DNA of 49,224 nucleotides from DATGKK01 sp035294725 (GCA_035294725.1 DATGKK010000133.1:1-49224); one strand, 5' to 3'. Numbered from the stretch's first letter, positions 1 to 7,629 are shown. Notes: a model not told the origin generated them from the sequence alone. A program made the numbers and translations.

Positions 1-969
1 GCAGTCGGCGGCGCGGTAGAAGGTCGAGAGGAGCTCGTGCGGCTGGGGCGGGAGGAACCGCACCCGCTCCGCCAGGCCGAGCCCGTCGACGAGCGCGTGC
101 AGCGCCGCCACCTCGGAGGCGCCCTGCGGCCCGCTCGGCCCGCCGACGACGGCGAGCCGGGCGTCGGCGCGGCCGTGGCGATGCAGCTCGGCGAGCGCCC
201 TCACGGCCACGTCGGCTCCCTTGAGCGGCTGGATCCGCCCGACGTACAGCAGGAGCGGCCCGGTGCCGTCGAGACCGAGGGCTCGGCGGGCACAGGCCTG
301 GTCGCCCGGCGAGAAGAAAGCGTGGTCGACGCCGGGCGGGACGATCTCGATGCGGCCCGGATTGGCGCCGTAGAGCTCCACGAGCTGATCGAGCTCGACG
401 CTGCACGAGGCGAGGAGGGCGTCGGAGCAGCCGATGATCGCCGCCTCGGTGCGGGCGCGCCGGCCGGTCGCCACATCCGCCGCCTCCTCCGGGCTCGCCT
501 CCGCCTTCACCCGGTCGAGGGTGTGGAAGGTCGACACGAGCGGGAGGTCGAGCCGGTGCTTGATCTCGTGGCCCGCGATGCCCGAGAGCCAGTAGTTGGC
601 GTGCACGGCCCCGGTGGGCTCGTCCGGGTCCCCGAAGTGGGAGGCGGCCGGGAAGGCCCTTCGGGGGATGGCGCCGGTGAGGTGGGCGATCACCCCCTCG
701 GTGAACTCCTCCACGTGCTCGACCAGCTGCTCCTTGCGGACCGGGGCGGCAGGTCCGGCCGGGACGTGGTGGACGGCGACGCCGGGCTCGACGAAGACGG
801 TGCGAGGGAGGTCCGGCGCGTCCCGCCTGGTGAACACGTCGCAGAAGACGCCGGCGCGGCCGAGGGCGGAGGAGAGCTCCTTCACGTAGACGTTCATGCC
901 CCCGCCGTCGCCGGTGCCCGGCTGCGCGAGCGGCGAGGTGTGCAGCGACAGGACGGCGATCCTCCGCAT
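1..969 (-). CDS. mshA: MshA-like family 4 glycosyltransferase (3' end beyond window)
   Basis: Retaining GT-B glycosyltransferase resembling MshA, which adds GlcNAc to 1-L-myo-inositol-1-phosphate in the first step of mycothiol synthesis. The first 323 residues are present and the C-terminus lies before position 1. Visible: an N-terminal beta-strand IAVLSLHTSP, the donor/acceptor loop GTGDGGGMNVYV (about residues 18-29) typical of MshA, the HANYWLSG motif, STFHTLDRVKA, and the C-domain strand LLYVGRIQPLKG followed by VVGGPSG. The ATG at 969 gives a normal N-terminus. A TAGTCT box at 978-983 (minus strand) lies 8 nt upstream and shares its TAG with the stop of the XRE gene. Mycothiol would fit the redox genes nearby. 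Other family 4 enzymes share this fold, so the exact substrate is inferred. Confidence 0.8.
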   Translation of the reverse strand, partial: MRRIAVLSLHTSPLAQPGTGDGGGMNVYVKELSSALGRAGVFCDVFTRRDAPDLPRTVFVEPGVAVHHVPAGPAAPVRKEQLVEHVEEFTEGVIAHLTGAIPRRAFPAASHFGDPDEPTGAVHANYWLSGIAGHEIKHRLDLPLVSTFHTLDRVKAEASPEEAADVATGRRARTEAAIIGCSDALLASCSVELDQLVELYGANPGRIEIVPPGVDHAFFSPGDQACARRALGLDGTGPLLLYVGRIQPLKGADVAVRALAELHRHGRADARLAVVGGPSGPQGASEVAALHALVDGLGLAERVRFLPPQPHELLSTFYRAADC

Positions 970-980
970 GGGTGCGAAGA

Positions 981-1451
981 CTACTGAGGCTGGCCCGAGC
1001 GCCCAGCAGGGCGCCTCGCCGCGCCGGTCGCTGCCGGCTCCGGCGCGGCGTCGGCCTCGTCCTCGGGGATCGCCTCGCCGCCCGCCCGGTCGTCGTCGGC
1101 ATAGCCGTTCTCCCGGCGGAACGACTGGTAGATCCGCACGAGCGCCTCCCTCTGGTACGGGTCGAGGAAGCGGTCAGCCCGGATCCTGCGGACGAGGTCC
1201 TGGTCGTCGGAGTCGGCGTCGAGGATGCCCGCCCGCACGTAGAGGGTCTCGGCCGACAGCTGGAGGCCCTTCGCGATCTGCTGGAGGACCTCGGCCGAGG
1301 GCTTGCGCAGCCCGCGCTCGATCTGTGAGAGGTAGGGGTTCGAGACGCCGGCGATCTGTGAGAAGCGCCGGAGCGAGAGGCGGGCGGTCTCGCGCTGCTG
1401 CCGGATGAACTCGCCGAGATCGGCCCAGCGGTCGGGGATCTCCTTCACCAT
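981..1451 (-). CDS. XRE-family helix-turn-helix regulator
   Basis: A 156-residue cytoplasmic DNA-binding protein. Residues about 12-66 form a Cro/C1-type HTH: RQQRETARLSLRRFSQIAG followed by the recognition part SNPYLSQIERGLRKPSAEVL. The middle (about 75-115) is a helical segment with LDPYQREALVRIYQSFRR. The last 40 residues are acidic then Ala/Pro/Arg-rich and look disordered. The start is ATG followed at once by GTG. It sits 27 nt downstream of the rsiG-like gene and 11 nt upstream of the mshA-like gene, all on the minus strand, so it is probably co-transcribed with them. The target is unknown. Actinobacterial genomes carry many such single-domain regulators. Confidence 0.85.
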   Translation of the reverse strand: MVKEIPDRWADLGEFIRQQRETARLSLRRFSQIAGVSNPYLSQIERGLRKPSAEVLQQIAKGLQLSAETLYVRAGILDADSDDQDLVRRIRADRFLDPYQREALVRIYQSFRRENGYADDDRAGGEAIPEDEADAAPEPAATGAARRPAGRSGQPQ

Positions 1452-1478
1452 CTCGCCGGCCAGGGCCTCCTCACCGCC

Positions 1479-2087
1479 TCAGGCGAGCAGGCTGTCGGCG
1501 TCGGCGGCACCAGACTTGTACCGGTCGACGATGGCCTTTTGGATGGCGTCGATCTGCTCGTGGAGGATCCTCCGCTTGCCGGAGACCGTCGTCTCCTCGT
1601 CCCGGAGGCGCTCGAGCGCCTGCTGGAGCTCGTCGTCCTCGTAGGTGCACAGGTTCGCCCCTGAGAGGATCTCGCCCGGTTGGCCGACGTCGTCGGGATC
1701 GGTGGCGAGCACCTCGGCGAGCAGCTCGTCGATCGACAGCTCGTGCTGGAGGTCCATCATCTCGGCGACGGCCGGCATCGCGAGCACCGAGACGTGGGTG
1801 GGCTCGCTCTCCGGGCGGCCCGAGGCCGGCGGGCCGGACGAGAGGATCGTGGGGAGCTCCTCGACGAGGCGCCCGATGTCACTCGCTCCCCCTGAGCGAC
1901 GCTGCTCCATCTCGGCGAGGACGAGGTCCATCTCCCCCTGGATGACACGGCGGAGGTAGGAGAGGATCACCTCGGCGCGCTGGCACGCGTCCCGCCGTTG
2001 GCGCAGCTCCGTGACGGGAGCGGTGTCGAGCCCGTCGAGGTACGACGTCGAGCACAACTGCTCGAGCTCGTGCGCTGTCAGGCTCAT
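1479..2087 (-). CDS. rsiG: RsiG-like c-di-GMP-binding protein (AmfC-type)
   Basis: A 202-residue helical protein that looks like RsiG, the anti-sigma factor of Streptomyces that holds WhiG when loaded with c-di-GMP. The known RsiG signature is E-X3-S-X2-R-X3-Q-X3-D on each of two antiparallel helices. Here the first copy is exact: E39, S43, R46, Q50, D54 (RAEVILSYLRRVIQGEMD). The second copy reads E165, S169, R172, H176, D180, with His in place of Gln. A flexible, less conserved linker (about 62-145) separates them. The ATG overlaps the sodX stop as ATGA, so translation is probably coupled. No WhiG-type sigma factor is in this window. The family call rests on spacing of the two motifs and is fairly strong; the partner is inferred. 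Confidence 0.8.
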   Translation of the reverse strand: MSLTAHELEQLCSTSYLDGLDTAPVTELRQRRDACQRAEVILSYLRRVIQGEMDLVLAEMEQRRSGGASDIGRLVEELPTILSSGPPASGRPESEPTHVSVLAMPAVAEMMDLQHELSIDELLAEVLATDPDDVGQPGEILSGANLCTYEDDELQQALERLRDEETTVSGKRRILHEQIDAIQKAIVDRYKSGAADADSLLA

Positions 2088-2617
2088 GGCTGCATCCCGC
2101 CCGTCGATCTGCTCCTGCGGAGATGGTGGACATGGTCATCGTACCGGCTCCCCCGCCCAAGGCGCCCGGCCGCCGCCGGCGGGTGGTACCGGTAGACGGC
2201 GCGACCGAGCACGTCGCGGCGGGAGACCGGGCCGAACTGCCGCGAGTCGCGGCTCACCTGTTCGTTGTCCCCGCGGACCTCCACCTCGAGCGCGTGCAGC
2301 CTGGCCACCCGCTTCACGAGGATCCGGCCCGGCGCCTCGGGGTCGACCAGCGCCACGACGTCGCCCGGCTCGAGCACCGGCGAGCGCACGACGAGGAGCC
2401 GGTCGCCCGGAGCGAGGGCGGGCAGCATGGAGGGGCCGTCCACCGTCACCCGGGTGACGAGTCCCGCCCGGCATGCCGCCACGGCGGCGCCGGCACCTGC
2501 CGCAAGGGCGAGGCCGAGCGCCGCAGCCCGCCCGGGGTGACCGCCGGGGGCACCCCACCGGTAGGGTGAGGCGCGAACTCTCGAGCCATACCGTTCCCGA
2601 CCAAGGAGACCAACCAT
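2084..2617 (-). CDS. sodX: SodX-type nickel SOD maturation protease (S26 signal peptidase)
   Basis: Membrane-bound serine protease of the S26 family that removes the leader of nickel superoxide dismutase; the target gene sodN is divergent and adjacent. With the ATG at 2617 it has 177 residues: one hydrophobic helix (about 31-48, AAALGLALAAGAGAAVAA), the serine box GPSMLPAL with nucleophile S63, PGDRLLVVR (70-78), and the lysine box GRILVKRV with general base K102, then GDNEQVSRDSR. The start is uncertain. ATG 2617 shares the bases CATG with the sodN ATG on the other strand, while an in-frame GTG further down would delete the membrane helix. The stop overlaps the rsiG-like start by 4 nt. Confidence 0.85.
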   Translation of the reverse strand: MVGLLGRERYGSRVRASPYRWGAPGGHPGRAAALGLALAAGAGAAVAACRAGLVTRVTVDGPSMLPALAPGDRLLVVRSPVLEPGDVVALVDPEAPGRILVKRVARLHALEVEVRGDNEQVSRDSRQFGPVSRRDVLGRAVYRYHPPAAAGRLGRGSRYDDHVHHLRRSRSTGGMQP

Positions 2618-3035
2618 GTCCTTCACCTCGCGAGTGCTCTCGACTCTCGACCGCTGGAGCGAGCCGCGCACGGCGTACGCCCACTGCGACCTTCCCTGCG
2701 GCGTGTACGACCCGGCTCAGGCCCGCATCGAAGCAGAGGCGGTGAAGGCGTGCATGGAGAAGTTCAATGCCTCCGACGACCCCGTGTTCCGTGAGCGGGC
2801 CGTGTTCATCAAGGAGGAGCGGGCCGAGCTCGTGAAGCACCACCTGTGGGTGCTGTGGACCGACTACTTCAAGCCCGAGCACCTCGAGAAGTACCCCGAG
2901 CTCCACGAGACCTTCTGGAAGGCGACAAAGGCTGCCGGCGAGGCGAAGAAGACGAACGACACCGCCGTCGCCGACCGCATGCTCGAGTCGATCGCCACCA
3001 TCGACCGGATCTTCTGGGAGACGAAGAAGGCCTAG
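2616..3035 (+). CDS. sodN: Nickel superoxide dismutase
   Basis: Converts superoxide to oxygen and hydrogen peroxide in the cytoplasm using a nickel hook at the mature N-terminus. The 139-residue precursor has a 22-residue leader ending in TAYA, then the nickel-binding hook HCDLPCGVYDP at 23-33 (mature His1, Cys2, Cys6). The rest is the expected four-helix body (EAEAVKACMEKF, HHLWVLWTDYFKPEHL, FWKATKAAGEAKK). A clear ribosome-binding site (AAGGAG, 2604-2609) stands 6 nt before the ATG. Maturation by the adjacent sodX product is well established for the family. No promoter can be placed with confidence, and any promoter must lie inside the 5' end of sodX. Confidence 0.98.
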   Translation: MSFTSRVLSTLDRWSEPRTAYAHCDLPCGVYDPAQARIEAEAVKACMEKFNASDDPVFRERAVFIKEERAELVKHHLWVLWTDYFKPEHLEKYPELHETFWKATKAAGEAKKTNDTAVADRMLESIATIDRIFWETKKA

Positions 3036-3043
3036 CCGCCTCG

Positions 3044-3059
3044 CCGGCGGCGCCGCCGG
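3044..3059. terminator. GC palindrome between convergent sodN and moaD
   Basis: CCGGCGGCGCCGCCGG is a perfect 16-nt palindrome just after the sodN stop and before the moaD stop. It may act as a bidirectional stem. It has no T-tract on either side, so the terminator call is tentative. Confidence 0.35.
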
Positions 3060-3073
3060 GGTCGGGAGTGCCG

Positions 3074-3310
3074 TCAGCCCCCCGACACCGGCGGCAGCAC
3101 GGCAACCTCGTCGTCGGGCCCGACGGGCGACGCGGCCTCGGCGAACTCGCCGTTCACCCACACGGCGCTGACCTTGATGACCTCGGCGAGGCGATCGCCG
3201 AAGCGCTCCACCGCGTTGGCGAGCACCTCCTCGACCGTGGAGCCGCCGACCGTGGCGTGCGCGCACCCGGCCGCATCTTTTGCCTGGGCGAACAGCCGCA
3301 GCTCTGCCAC
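3074..3310 (-). CDS. MoaD/ThiS-family sulfur carrier
   Basis: A 78-residue ubiquitin-like sulfur carrier ending in the diagnostic diglycine (VAVLPPVSGG), whose C-terminal glycine is adenylated and thiocarboxylated by a MoeB/ThiF-type enzyme. The start MAELRLFAQAKDAAG and the strand VWVNGEFA are typical of the small subunit of molybdopterin synthase (MoaD). The start is GTG, with GAGAGG a few nt upstream. It lies 6 nt downstream of the DksA-type gene and is probably co-transcribed. No MoaE or activating enzyme is nearby, so a role in another sulfur-transfer pathway cannot be excluded. Confidence 0.88.
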   Translation of the reverse strand: MAELRLFAQAKDAAGCAHATVGGSTVEEVLANAVERFGDRLAEVIKVSAVWVNGEFAEAASPVGPDDEVAVLPPVSGG

Positions 3311-3316
3311 GCCCTC

Positions 3317-3568
3317 TCAGCCTCCCCCGCCGGCGGCAGCGCTGCACCTCGCGCAGGTGAGGCGGGCGGGATCCGCCTCGATCTCCTCGTCGGAGATCTC
3401 CTCTCCGCAGGAGGCGCAGCGGCCGTAGCTGCCGTTCTCGAGGCGCTCGAGCGCGGCCTCGATCTCGGCGAGACGGCGCTCCGCCTCAGCGAGGTCGAGC
3501 GGCCTCATCCCGTCCTCGGCAGCCGGCTCTCGGCCTGGCGGCTCGGCCCCCGGGCCCGTCGCGGTCAC
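3317..3568 (-). CDS. DksA/TraR-family C4 zinc-finger protein
   Basis: A short protein (83 residues from the GTG at 3568) with an N-terminal helix (LAEAERRLAEIEAALERLENG) and a TraR/DksA zinc finger: C51, C54, C72, C75 in CASCGEEISDEE then LTCARC. Family members contact RNA polymerase through its secondary channel or are of unknown role. It lacks the long coiled coil of E. coli DksA. GTG 3568 is chosen because a TACGAT box lies exactly 6 nt upstream, as in leaderless genes here. The alternative ATG at 3508 has a GAGGA 4 nt upstream and still keeps the zinc finger. It is followed by moaD after 6 nt. Confidence 0.8.
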   Translation of the reverse strand: MTATGPGAEPPGREPAAEDGMRPLDLAEAERRLAEIEAALERLENGSYGRCASCGEEISDEEIEADPARLTCARCSAAAGGGG

Positions 3569-3574
3569 GGTCGG

Positions 3575-3580
3575 ATCGTA
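3575..3580 (-). promoter_or_regulatory. -10 box for leaderless dksA-like/moaD transcript
   Basis: TACGAT on the minus strand, 6 nt before the GTG at 3568. No convincing -35 element is visible. Confidence 0.5.
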
Positions 3581-3608
3581 CCGGTGGTCACGCCACCCCT
3601 CCGGGCGG

Positions 3609-3614
3609 TAGAAC
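3609..3614 (+). promoter_or_regulatory. -10 box for leaderless aldehyde dehydrogenase gene
   Basis: TAGAAC lies 6 nt before the GTG at 3621. There is no Shine-Dalgarno sequence, which fits a leaderless transcript. Confidence 0.45.
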
Positions 3615-3620
3615 GATGGG

Positions 3621-4991
3621 GTGCCCATCGCCACCATCAACCCCGCCACCGGCGAGACCGTCCGCACCTTCGAGCGCCACGACGACGCCGAGGTAGAACG
3701 CCGGCTCGCGCTCGCAGCGCGCGCCTTTGAGGAGTACCGCTCCACGACCTTTGCCGAGCGCTCCGCGCTCGTGAACAAGATCGCCGACCTGCTCGAGGCG
3801 GAGCTCGAGCAGACGGCTCGGACCATGACGATCGAGATGGGCAAGCCCGTCGAGCAGTCGCGGGCCGAGGTGCGCAAGTGCGCAGGAGGGTTCCGGTACT
3901 TCGCCGAGCACGCCGAGGAGCTGCTCGCCGACGAGGAGGTGGCCGGCACGGCCGCCAAGGTGCGCTCGTTCGTCACCTACCAGCCGCTCGGGCCCGTGCT
4001 GGCGGTCATGCCGTGGAACTTCCCGATGTGGCAGGTCGTCCGTTTCGCCGCCCCGGCCTTCATGCTCGGCAACGTCGGCCTGCTGAAGCACGCCTCGAAC
4101 GTCCCCCAGACGGCTCTGTACCTCGAGGACGTCTGCCGGCGCGCCGGTTTGCCCGAGGGCGTCTTCCAGACACTGCTCGTCGGTGCCGATGCCGTCGAGC
4201 CGATCCTTCGCGACCGGCGGGTGAAGGCGGCAACCCTCACCGGGAGCGAGGGCGCCGGGCGGGCGGTCGCCTCGATCGCCGGCTACGAGATCAAAAAGAC
4301 GGTGCTCGAGCTCGGCGGCTCCGATCCCTTCATCGTGATGCCCTCGGCCGACCTCGATCGAGCCGTCGAGATCGGGGTGAGGGCGCGGGTGCAGAACAAC
4401 GGCCAGTCCTGCATCGCCGCCAAGCGCTTCATCGTCCACGAGCAGATCGCGGATGAGTACCTCGAGCGCTACACCGAGGCGATGTCGAAGCTGGTGGTGG
4501 GTGACCCGCTCGACAATGCCACCGACGTCGGACCGCTCGCGACGCCTTCGGGACGGGACGAGGTCGCCGAGCAGGTGGACGACGCCGTCGCGAAGGGTGC
4601 CAAGCTCCTCTGCGGCGGCGAGCGCATCGACGGGCCGGGCTGGTACTACCCGCCGACGGTGCTGTCGGACATCACGCCCGAGATGCGGGTCTACCGGGAG
4701 GAGGTCTTCGGGCCGGTGGCGCTGTTCCACCGGGCCGCCGACATCGACGAGGCGATCGCCCTCGCGAACGACTCCGACTTCGGCCTCGGGGCCAACGCCT
4801 GGACGAGGGACGAGGCAGAGCAGCGGCGGTTCATCGAGGAGATCGAGTCCGGCATGGTCTTCGTCAACTGGATGACGACCTCCTACTACGACCTCCCCTT
4901 CGGCGGCGTGAAGAGCTCCGGCTACGGCAGGGAGCTCGCCGCCCCGGGGATCCGCGAGTTCGCCGTCACGAAGACCGTCTGGGTCGACTGA
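3621..4991 (+). CDS. gabD1: GabD1-like succinate-semialdehyde/aldehyde dehydrogenase
   Basis: A 456-residue NAD(P)-dependent aldehyde dehydrogenase, the usual length. The N-terminus MPIATINPATGETVRTF is close to mycobacterial GabD1, which oxidises succinate semialdehyde to succinate. Landmarks: PWNFP at 131-135, K156 (cofactor), the LTGSEGAG turn at about 206-213, general base E230 in ELGG, nucleophile C264 in NNGQSC, EEVFGPV, and the C-terminal PFGGVKSSGYGRE. The GTG start fits a -10 box 6 nt upstream. It is convergent with DUF503, 36 nt away. Aldehyde specificity cannot be proved from sequence alone. Confidence 0.9.
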   Translation: MPIATINPATGETVRTFERHDDAEVERRLALAARAFEEYRSTTFAERSALVNKIADLLEAELEQTARTMTIEMGKPVEQSRAEVRKCAGGFRYFAEHAEELLADEEVAGTAAKVRSFVTYQPLGPVLAVMPWNFPMWQVVRFAAPAFMLGNVGLLKHASNVPQTALYLEDVCRRAGLPEGVFQTLLVGADAVEPILRDRRVKAATLTGSEGAGRAVASIAGYEIKKTVLELGGSDPFIVMPSADLDRAVEIGVRARVQNNGQSCIAAKRFIVHEQIADEYLERYTEAMSKLVVGDPLDNATDVGPLATPSGRDEVAEQVDDAVAKGAKLLCGGERIDGPGWYYPPTVLSDITPEMRVYREEVFGPVALFHRAADIDEAIALANDSDFGLGANAWTRDEAEQRRFIEEIESGMVFVNWMTTSYYDLPFGGVKSSGYGRELAAPGIREFAVTKTVWVD

Positions 4992-5027
4992 TCCCGTGGC
5001 ACGTCGCCCTGGCTCGATCCGGCGGGC

Positions 5028-5315
5028 TCAACCGGCCTCGGCCCAGTAACGGCGGGAGCCCACCACCTCGAGCCCCGGCGACGACCAGACGAGCCGCTCC
5101 ACGGCATCGAGCTCCTCGGTGACCACACGCTCGGCCGCCGCCACCGCAGCCACCTCGAGCAGCGCCCGCTGGTGGAGGTCCTGATAGCCGATCTCGGCGA
5201 TGGCGACCCGAAAGCGAGTGCGCGAGGAGTCGATGATGGGTCGGAGCAGGGCGCGCTTCTCCTTGAGCGAGCGGGCTGCCGGAAAGTGCAGCTCGATCTC
5301 GAGGGCGCCGATCAT
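5028..5315 (-). CDS. DUF503 (YlxP-like) protein
   Basis: A 95-residue small alpha/beta protein of the DUF503 family, whose members often lie near infB-rbfA and are thought to be linked to ribosome assembly, without a proven activity. Visible signature: the N-terminal strand MIGALEIELHFPAARSLKEK, then RALLRPIIDSSRTRFRVAIAEIG and LHQRALLEVAAVAAAERVVTEEL. ATG 5315 is chosen because upstream residues do not match the family and a TACGAT box (5324-5329, minus strand) is 8 nt away. It is divergent from the acetyltransferase, with only 31 bp between starts. Confidence 0.87.
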   Translation of the reverse strand: MIGALEIELHFPAARSLKEKRALLRPIIDSSRTRFRVAIAEIGYQDLHQRALLEVAAVAAAERVVTEELDAVERLVWSSPGLEVVGSRRYWAEAG

Positions 5316-5346
5316 CCCGGCCGATCGTATGTGCCACCATCGCCTC

Positions 5347-5931
5347 ATGGTCCACGGGCCCACGATCGAGACCGAGCGGTTGCGGCTCCGGCGCTGGCGG
5401 GAGAGCGACCTCCAGCCGTTCGCGGCGATCAACGCCGACCCGGCCGTGATGGAATTCTTCCCCTACCCCCTTGACCGCGAGCGCTCCGACGCGCTCGCAG
5501 CCGCCGCCGACGGTGCCTTCGATCGGGACGGCTACGGGCTGTTCGCCGTCGAGGTGCGCGGCGGGGACGGCTTCATCGGCTTCGTCGGCTTGAGCTTCGT
5601 CGGCGGGGACCTCCCTTGCCAGGGCAGCGTCGAGATCGGCTGGCGCCTGGCGCGGCACGTCTGGGGCCGGGGCTACGCCACCGAGGCGGCCCAGGCCTGC
5701 CTACCTTTCGCCTTCGAGGAGTGCGGCCGTTCGGAGCTGGTCTCGTTCACCTCCGTGCTGAACGAGCGCTCCCAGCAGGTGATGCGCAAGATCGGGATGC
5801 ACCGAGACCCGGGCGGCGACTTCGAGCACCCTTCGATCGAGCCCGGCCACCGGCTGCGGCCGCACGTGCTCTACCGGCTCACCGCCGAGGAATGGCGGCG
5901 GTCCGCCCGCGACGCCGGCGGGGCCGGCTGA
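5347..5931 (+). CDS. GNAT-family N-acetyltransferase (RimJ/RimL type)
   Basis: A 194-residue acetyl-CoA-dependent acetyltransferase. It opens with the RimJ/RimL hallmark TIETERLRLRRWRESDLQPF; the acetyl-CoA loop is EIGWRLARHVWGRGYATEAAQ and the C-terminal helix is SQQVMRKIGM. Substrates in this family range from ribosomal protein N-termini to small amines, so the target is unknown. The ATG at 5347 matches the family N-terminus. The last 61 bp overlap the convergent VKOR gene. Confidence 0.9.
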   Translation: MVHGPTIETERLRLRRWRESDLQPFAAINADPAVMEFFPYPLDRERSDALAAAADGAFDRDGYGLFAVEVRGGDGFIGFVGLSFVGGDLPCQGSVEIGWRLARHVWGRGYATEAAQACLPFAFEECGRSELVSFTSVLNERSQQVMRKIGMHRDPGGDFEHPSIEPGHRLRPHVLYRLTAEEWRRSARDAGGAG

Positions 5932-6440
5932 GGTCCAGCCGGGTCCCCTCCGTCGACGAGGTCGTCGTCGTCACTTGCGTAGCGAAGCTGCGCGTAACCG
6001 GTGTCGTACCAGCCGGTCGTGACGAGCAGGAAGAGAGCGAACTGGAGGAGATGCTCTCCCGTGCAGTAGATGCAGAGGGCGTGCAGCTCGAGGAACTCGA
6101 CGCTCACGAGGTAGAGGACGAAGCCCATCCCGGCGACGACGCCGGCCAGCCTCAAGCGAGCGAGCCAGGCCGAGGGGGAGCGCCACGACCGCGGGAGGCA
6201 CAGTGCGGTCATGCCGATGAAATAGAGGAGTCCGTAGAGGGCGACCGGCAACCCGAAGATCATCGACTGCGAGCTCGAGGTCACCTTGCCGCAGTTGATG
6301 AACGAGTTGCCGCCGCCCCCGAGCGGACAGCTGCTGTTGATGGAGGCCTGGTCGAAGTAGTGCGCCCAGGTGAGGTAGGCGGCCAGCCCGAGACCGACCA
6401 CGCAGACGAGGGTCGTGGCCACCGGCCGCCAGCGGGTCAC
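5871..6440 (-). CDS. VKOR-family quinone-linked disulfide-forming membrane protein
   Basis: Vitamin K epoxide reductase homologue of 189 residues, which in bacteria passes electrons from a periplasmic thioredoxin-like protein to quinone, doing the job of DsbB. The N-terminal helix at about 7-25 is followed by loop cysteines C38 and C50 (INSSCPL, INCGKV), serines S56-S58 near the quinone site, helices around 61-82 and 98-116, and the redox pair C123-C126 (CIYC). The C-terminal 35 residues are polar. It begins 4 nt downstream of the DUF929 gene, so the two form an operon. Its 3' end overlaps the acetyltransferase gene. Confidence 0.93.
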   Translation of the reverse strand: MTRWRPVATTLVCVVGLGLAAYLTWAHYFDQASINSSCPLGGGGNSFINCGKVTSSSQSMIFGLPVALYGLLYFIGMTALCLPRSWRSPSAWLARLRLAGVVAGMGFVLYLVSVEFLELHALCIYCTGEHLLQFALFLLVTTGWYDTGYAQLRYASDDDDLVDGGDPAGPQPAPPASRADRRHSSAVSR

Positions 6441-6444
6441 GGCG

Positions 6445-7629
6445 CTACAGGGCCTTCTCCGCCGACTTCACGAAGGACTGGCTGCAGATCGGCGGCCGGT
6501 TGCCGGTCGCCTCGCAGATCATGGCGATGTACCGGTTCGCCGCTCCGAGGATCACCTGCCCGACCCCGGTGGTCGGCTCGTGGAAGGCGGCCACGATCTG
6601 GTCCCAGTTGGCTCCCTGCAGGATCGTCGGGTCGTAGAGGGCACCGGACTCGACGTACTTGCCGCCCACGTCGATAAAGGGGATCCCGGCGCCCTGCGCG
6701 TCGGCGGCTCCGAAGTAGGTGCCGTTGTCGTACTCGTTGATGAGATTGATGACCTGCTTCGTCGGCGTCTGCAGGGGGTAGTAGTCCAGGTTGTTGCAGA
6801 CGTAGGCCGGCGTGCCCCCCTGCGGGTTCGCGATGACGGCGCTCGCCCGGCAGTGGTTCGTCAGCTGCTCGGTCTCGTCGAACACGAGGTAGGGGCTCGA
6901 GTACTTCGCCTTCGCGAACGTGAGCGTGTGTGTGCCGGGGTAGGCGTCGAGGTAGGACGAGGCCGTCTCCTGAAGACCCGTGAGCGTGCCGAACTTGCTG
7001 AGCGCGATCGCGAGCGGCCAGCGGGTGGCGGCGCAGTAGGGGCAGTACTCCGAGCCGAAGTAGACGAGCACCGGCTTGCCGTCCTTCGTGAGCGGCTTCC
7101 CCCCGCTGAGGACGACGATGCTCGCCCCTGAGCCCTTGGGCCCGACGCCGTAGACGGCGCTGCCGCCGTTGCCGGCTGCCGCGAGCTCCGAGTTGGGCAC
7201 GTTGAGCACGGCGTGGGCGACCGTCGCCGTGGCGGGGAACGGGGCCACCCACTTGTCCGCCCCCTTGCCGCCGCCGCTCCCGGTCACGAGCGAGATGATG
7301 ATGATGATGACCGCGGCGAGGACGACAAAGGTCCCGCCGAAGATCCCGGCCGTCATGGTCGTGGAGCGACCGCCCCGCCCAGGGGGTCGGCGGCCGCCGC
7401 GTGCGGGCTGGGTGCGTGCACGGACCGGGCGCCCGGAGCCGCCCTGCTCGACGCGCTGGCGCGCCCGCTGGGCCGCGCTCGCCTGGCCGGGCGAGCCAGC
7501 CGCCTGGCTGGGCGAGCTCGGCCGCTTGCGGTTCCCCGAGCCGGCCCGGTTCCCGGAGTTGCCGCCGGGGCGGTTCCCGCCCCCGGTCGGGCGCCCTCCG
7601 GGCTGCCGGTTGCCGCCGCTGCTGGCCAT
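6445..7629 (-). CDS. DUF929 membrane-anchored thioredoxin-fold protein
   Basis: A 394-residue protein with a long basic Gly/Pro/Arg-rich cytoplasmic N-terminus (1-90), one membrane helix (about 95-116, GIFGGTFVVLAAVIIIIISLV) and an extracytoplasmic DUF929 domain. The domain has a thioredoxin-type redox site C196-P-Y-C199 (YFGSEYCPYCAATRW). It probably oxidises secreted proteins and is re-oxidised by the VKOR encoded 4 nt downstream. ATG 7629 is preferred: AGGAG lies about 11 nt upstream, and the longer open frame adds only non-conserved residues. The thioredoxin role is inferred from the CPYC site and the VKOR partner. Confidence 0.87.
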   Translation of the reverse strand: MASSGGNRQPGGRPTGGGNRPGGNSGNRAGSGNRKRPSSPSQAAGSPGQASAAQRARQRVEQGGSGRPVRARTQPARGGRRPPGRGGRSTTMTAGIFGGTFVVLAAVIIIIISLVTGSGGGKGADKWVAPFPATATVAHAVLNVPNSELAAAGNGGSAVYGVGPKGSGASIVVLSGGKPLTKDGKPVLVYFGSEYCPYCAATRWPLAIALSKFGTLTGLQETASSYLDAYPGTHTLTFAKAKYSSPYLVFDETEQLTNHCRASAVIANPQGGTPAYVCNNLDYYPLQTPTKQVINLINEYDNGTYFGAADAQGAGIPFIDVGGKYVESGALYDPTILQGANWDQIVAAFHEPTTGVGQVILGAANRYIAMICEATGNRPPICSQSFVKSAEKAL

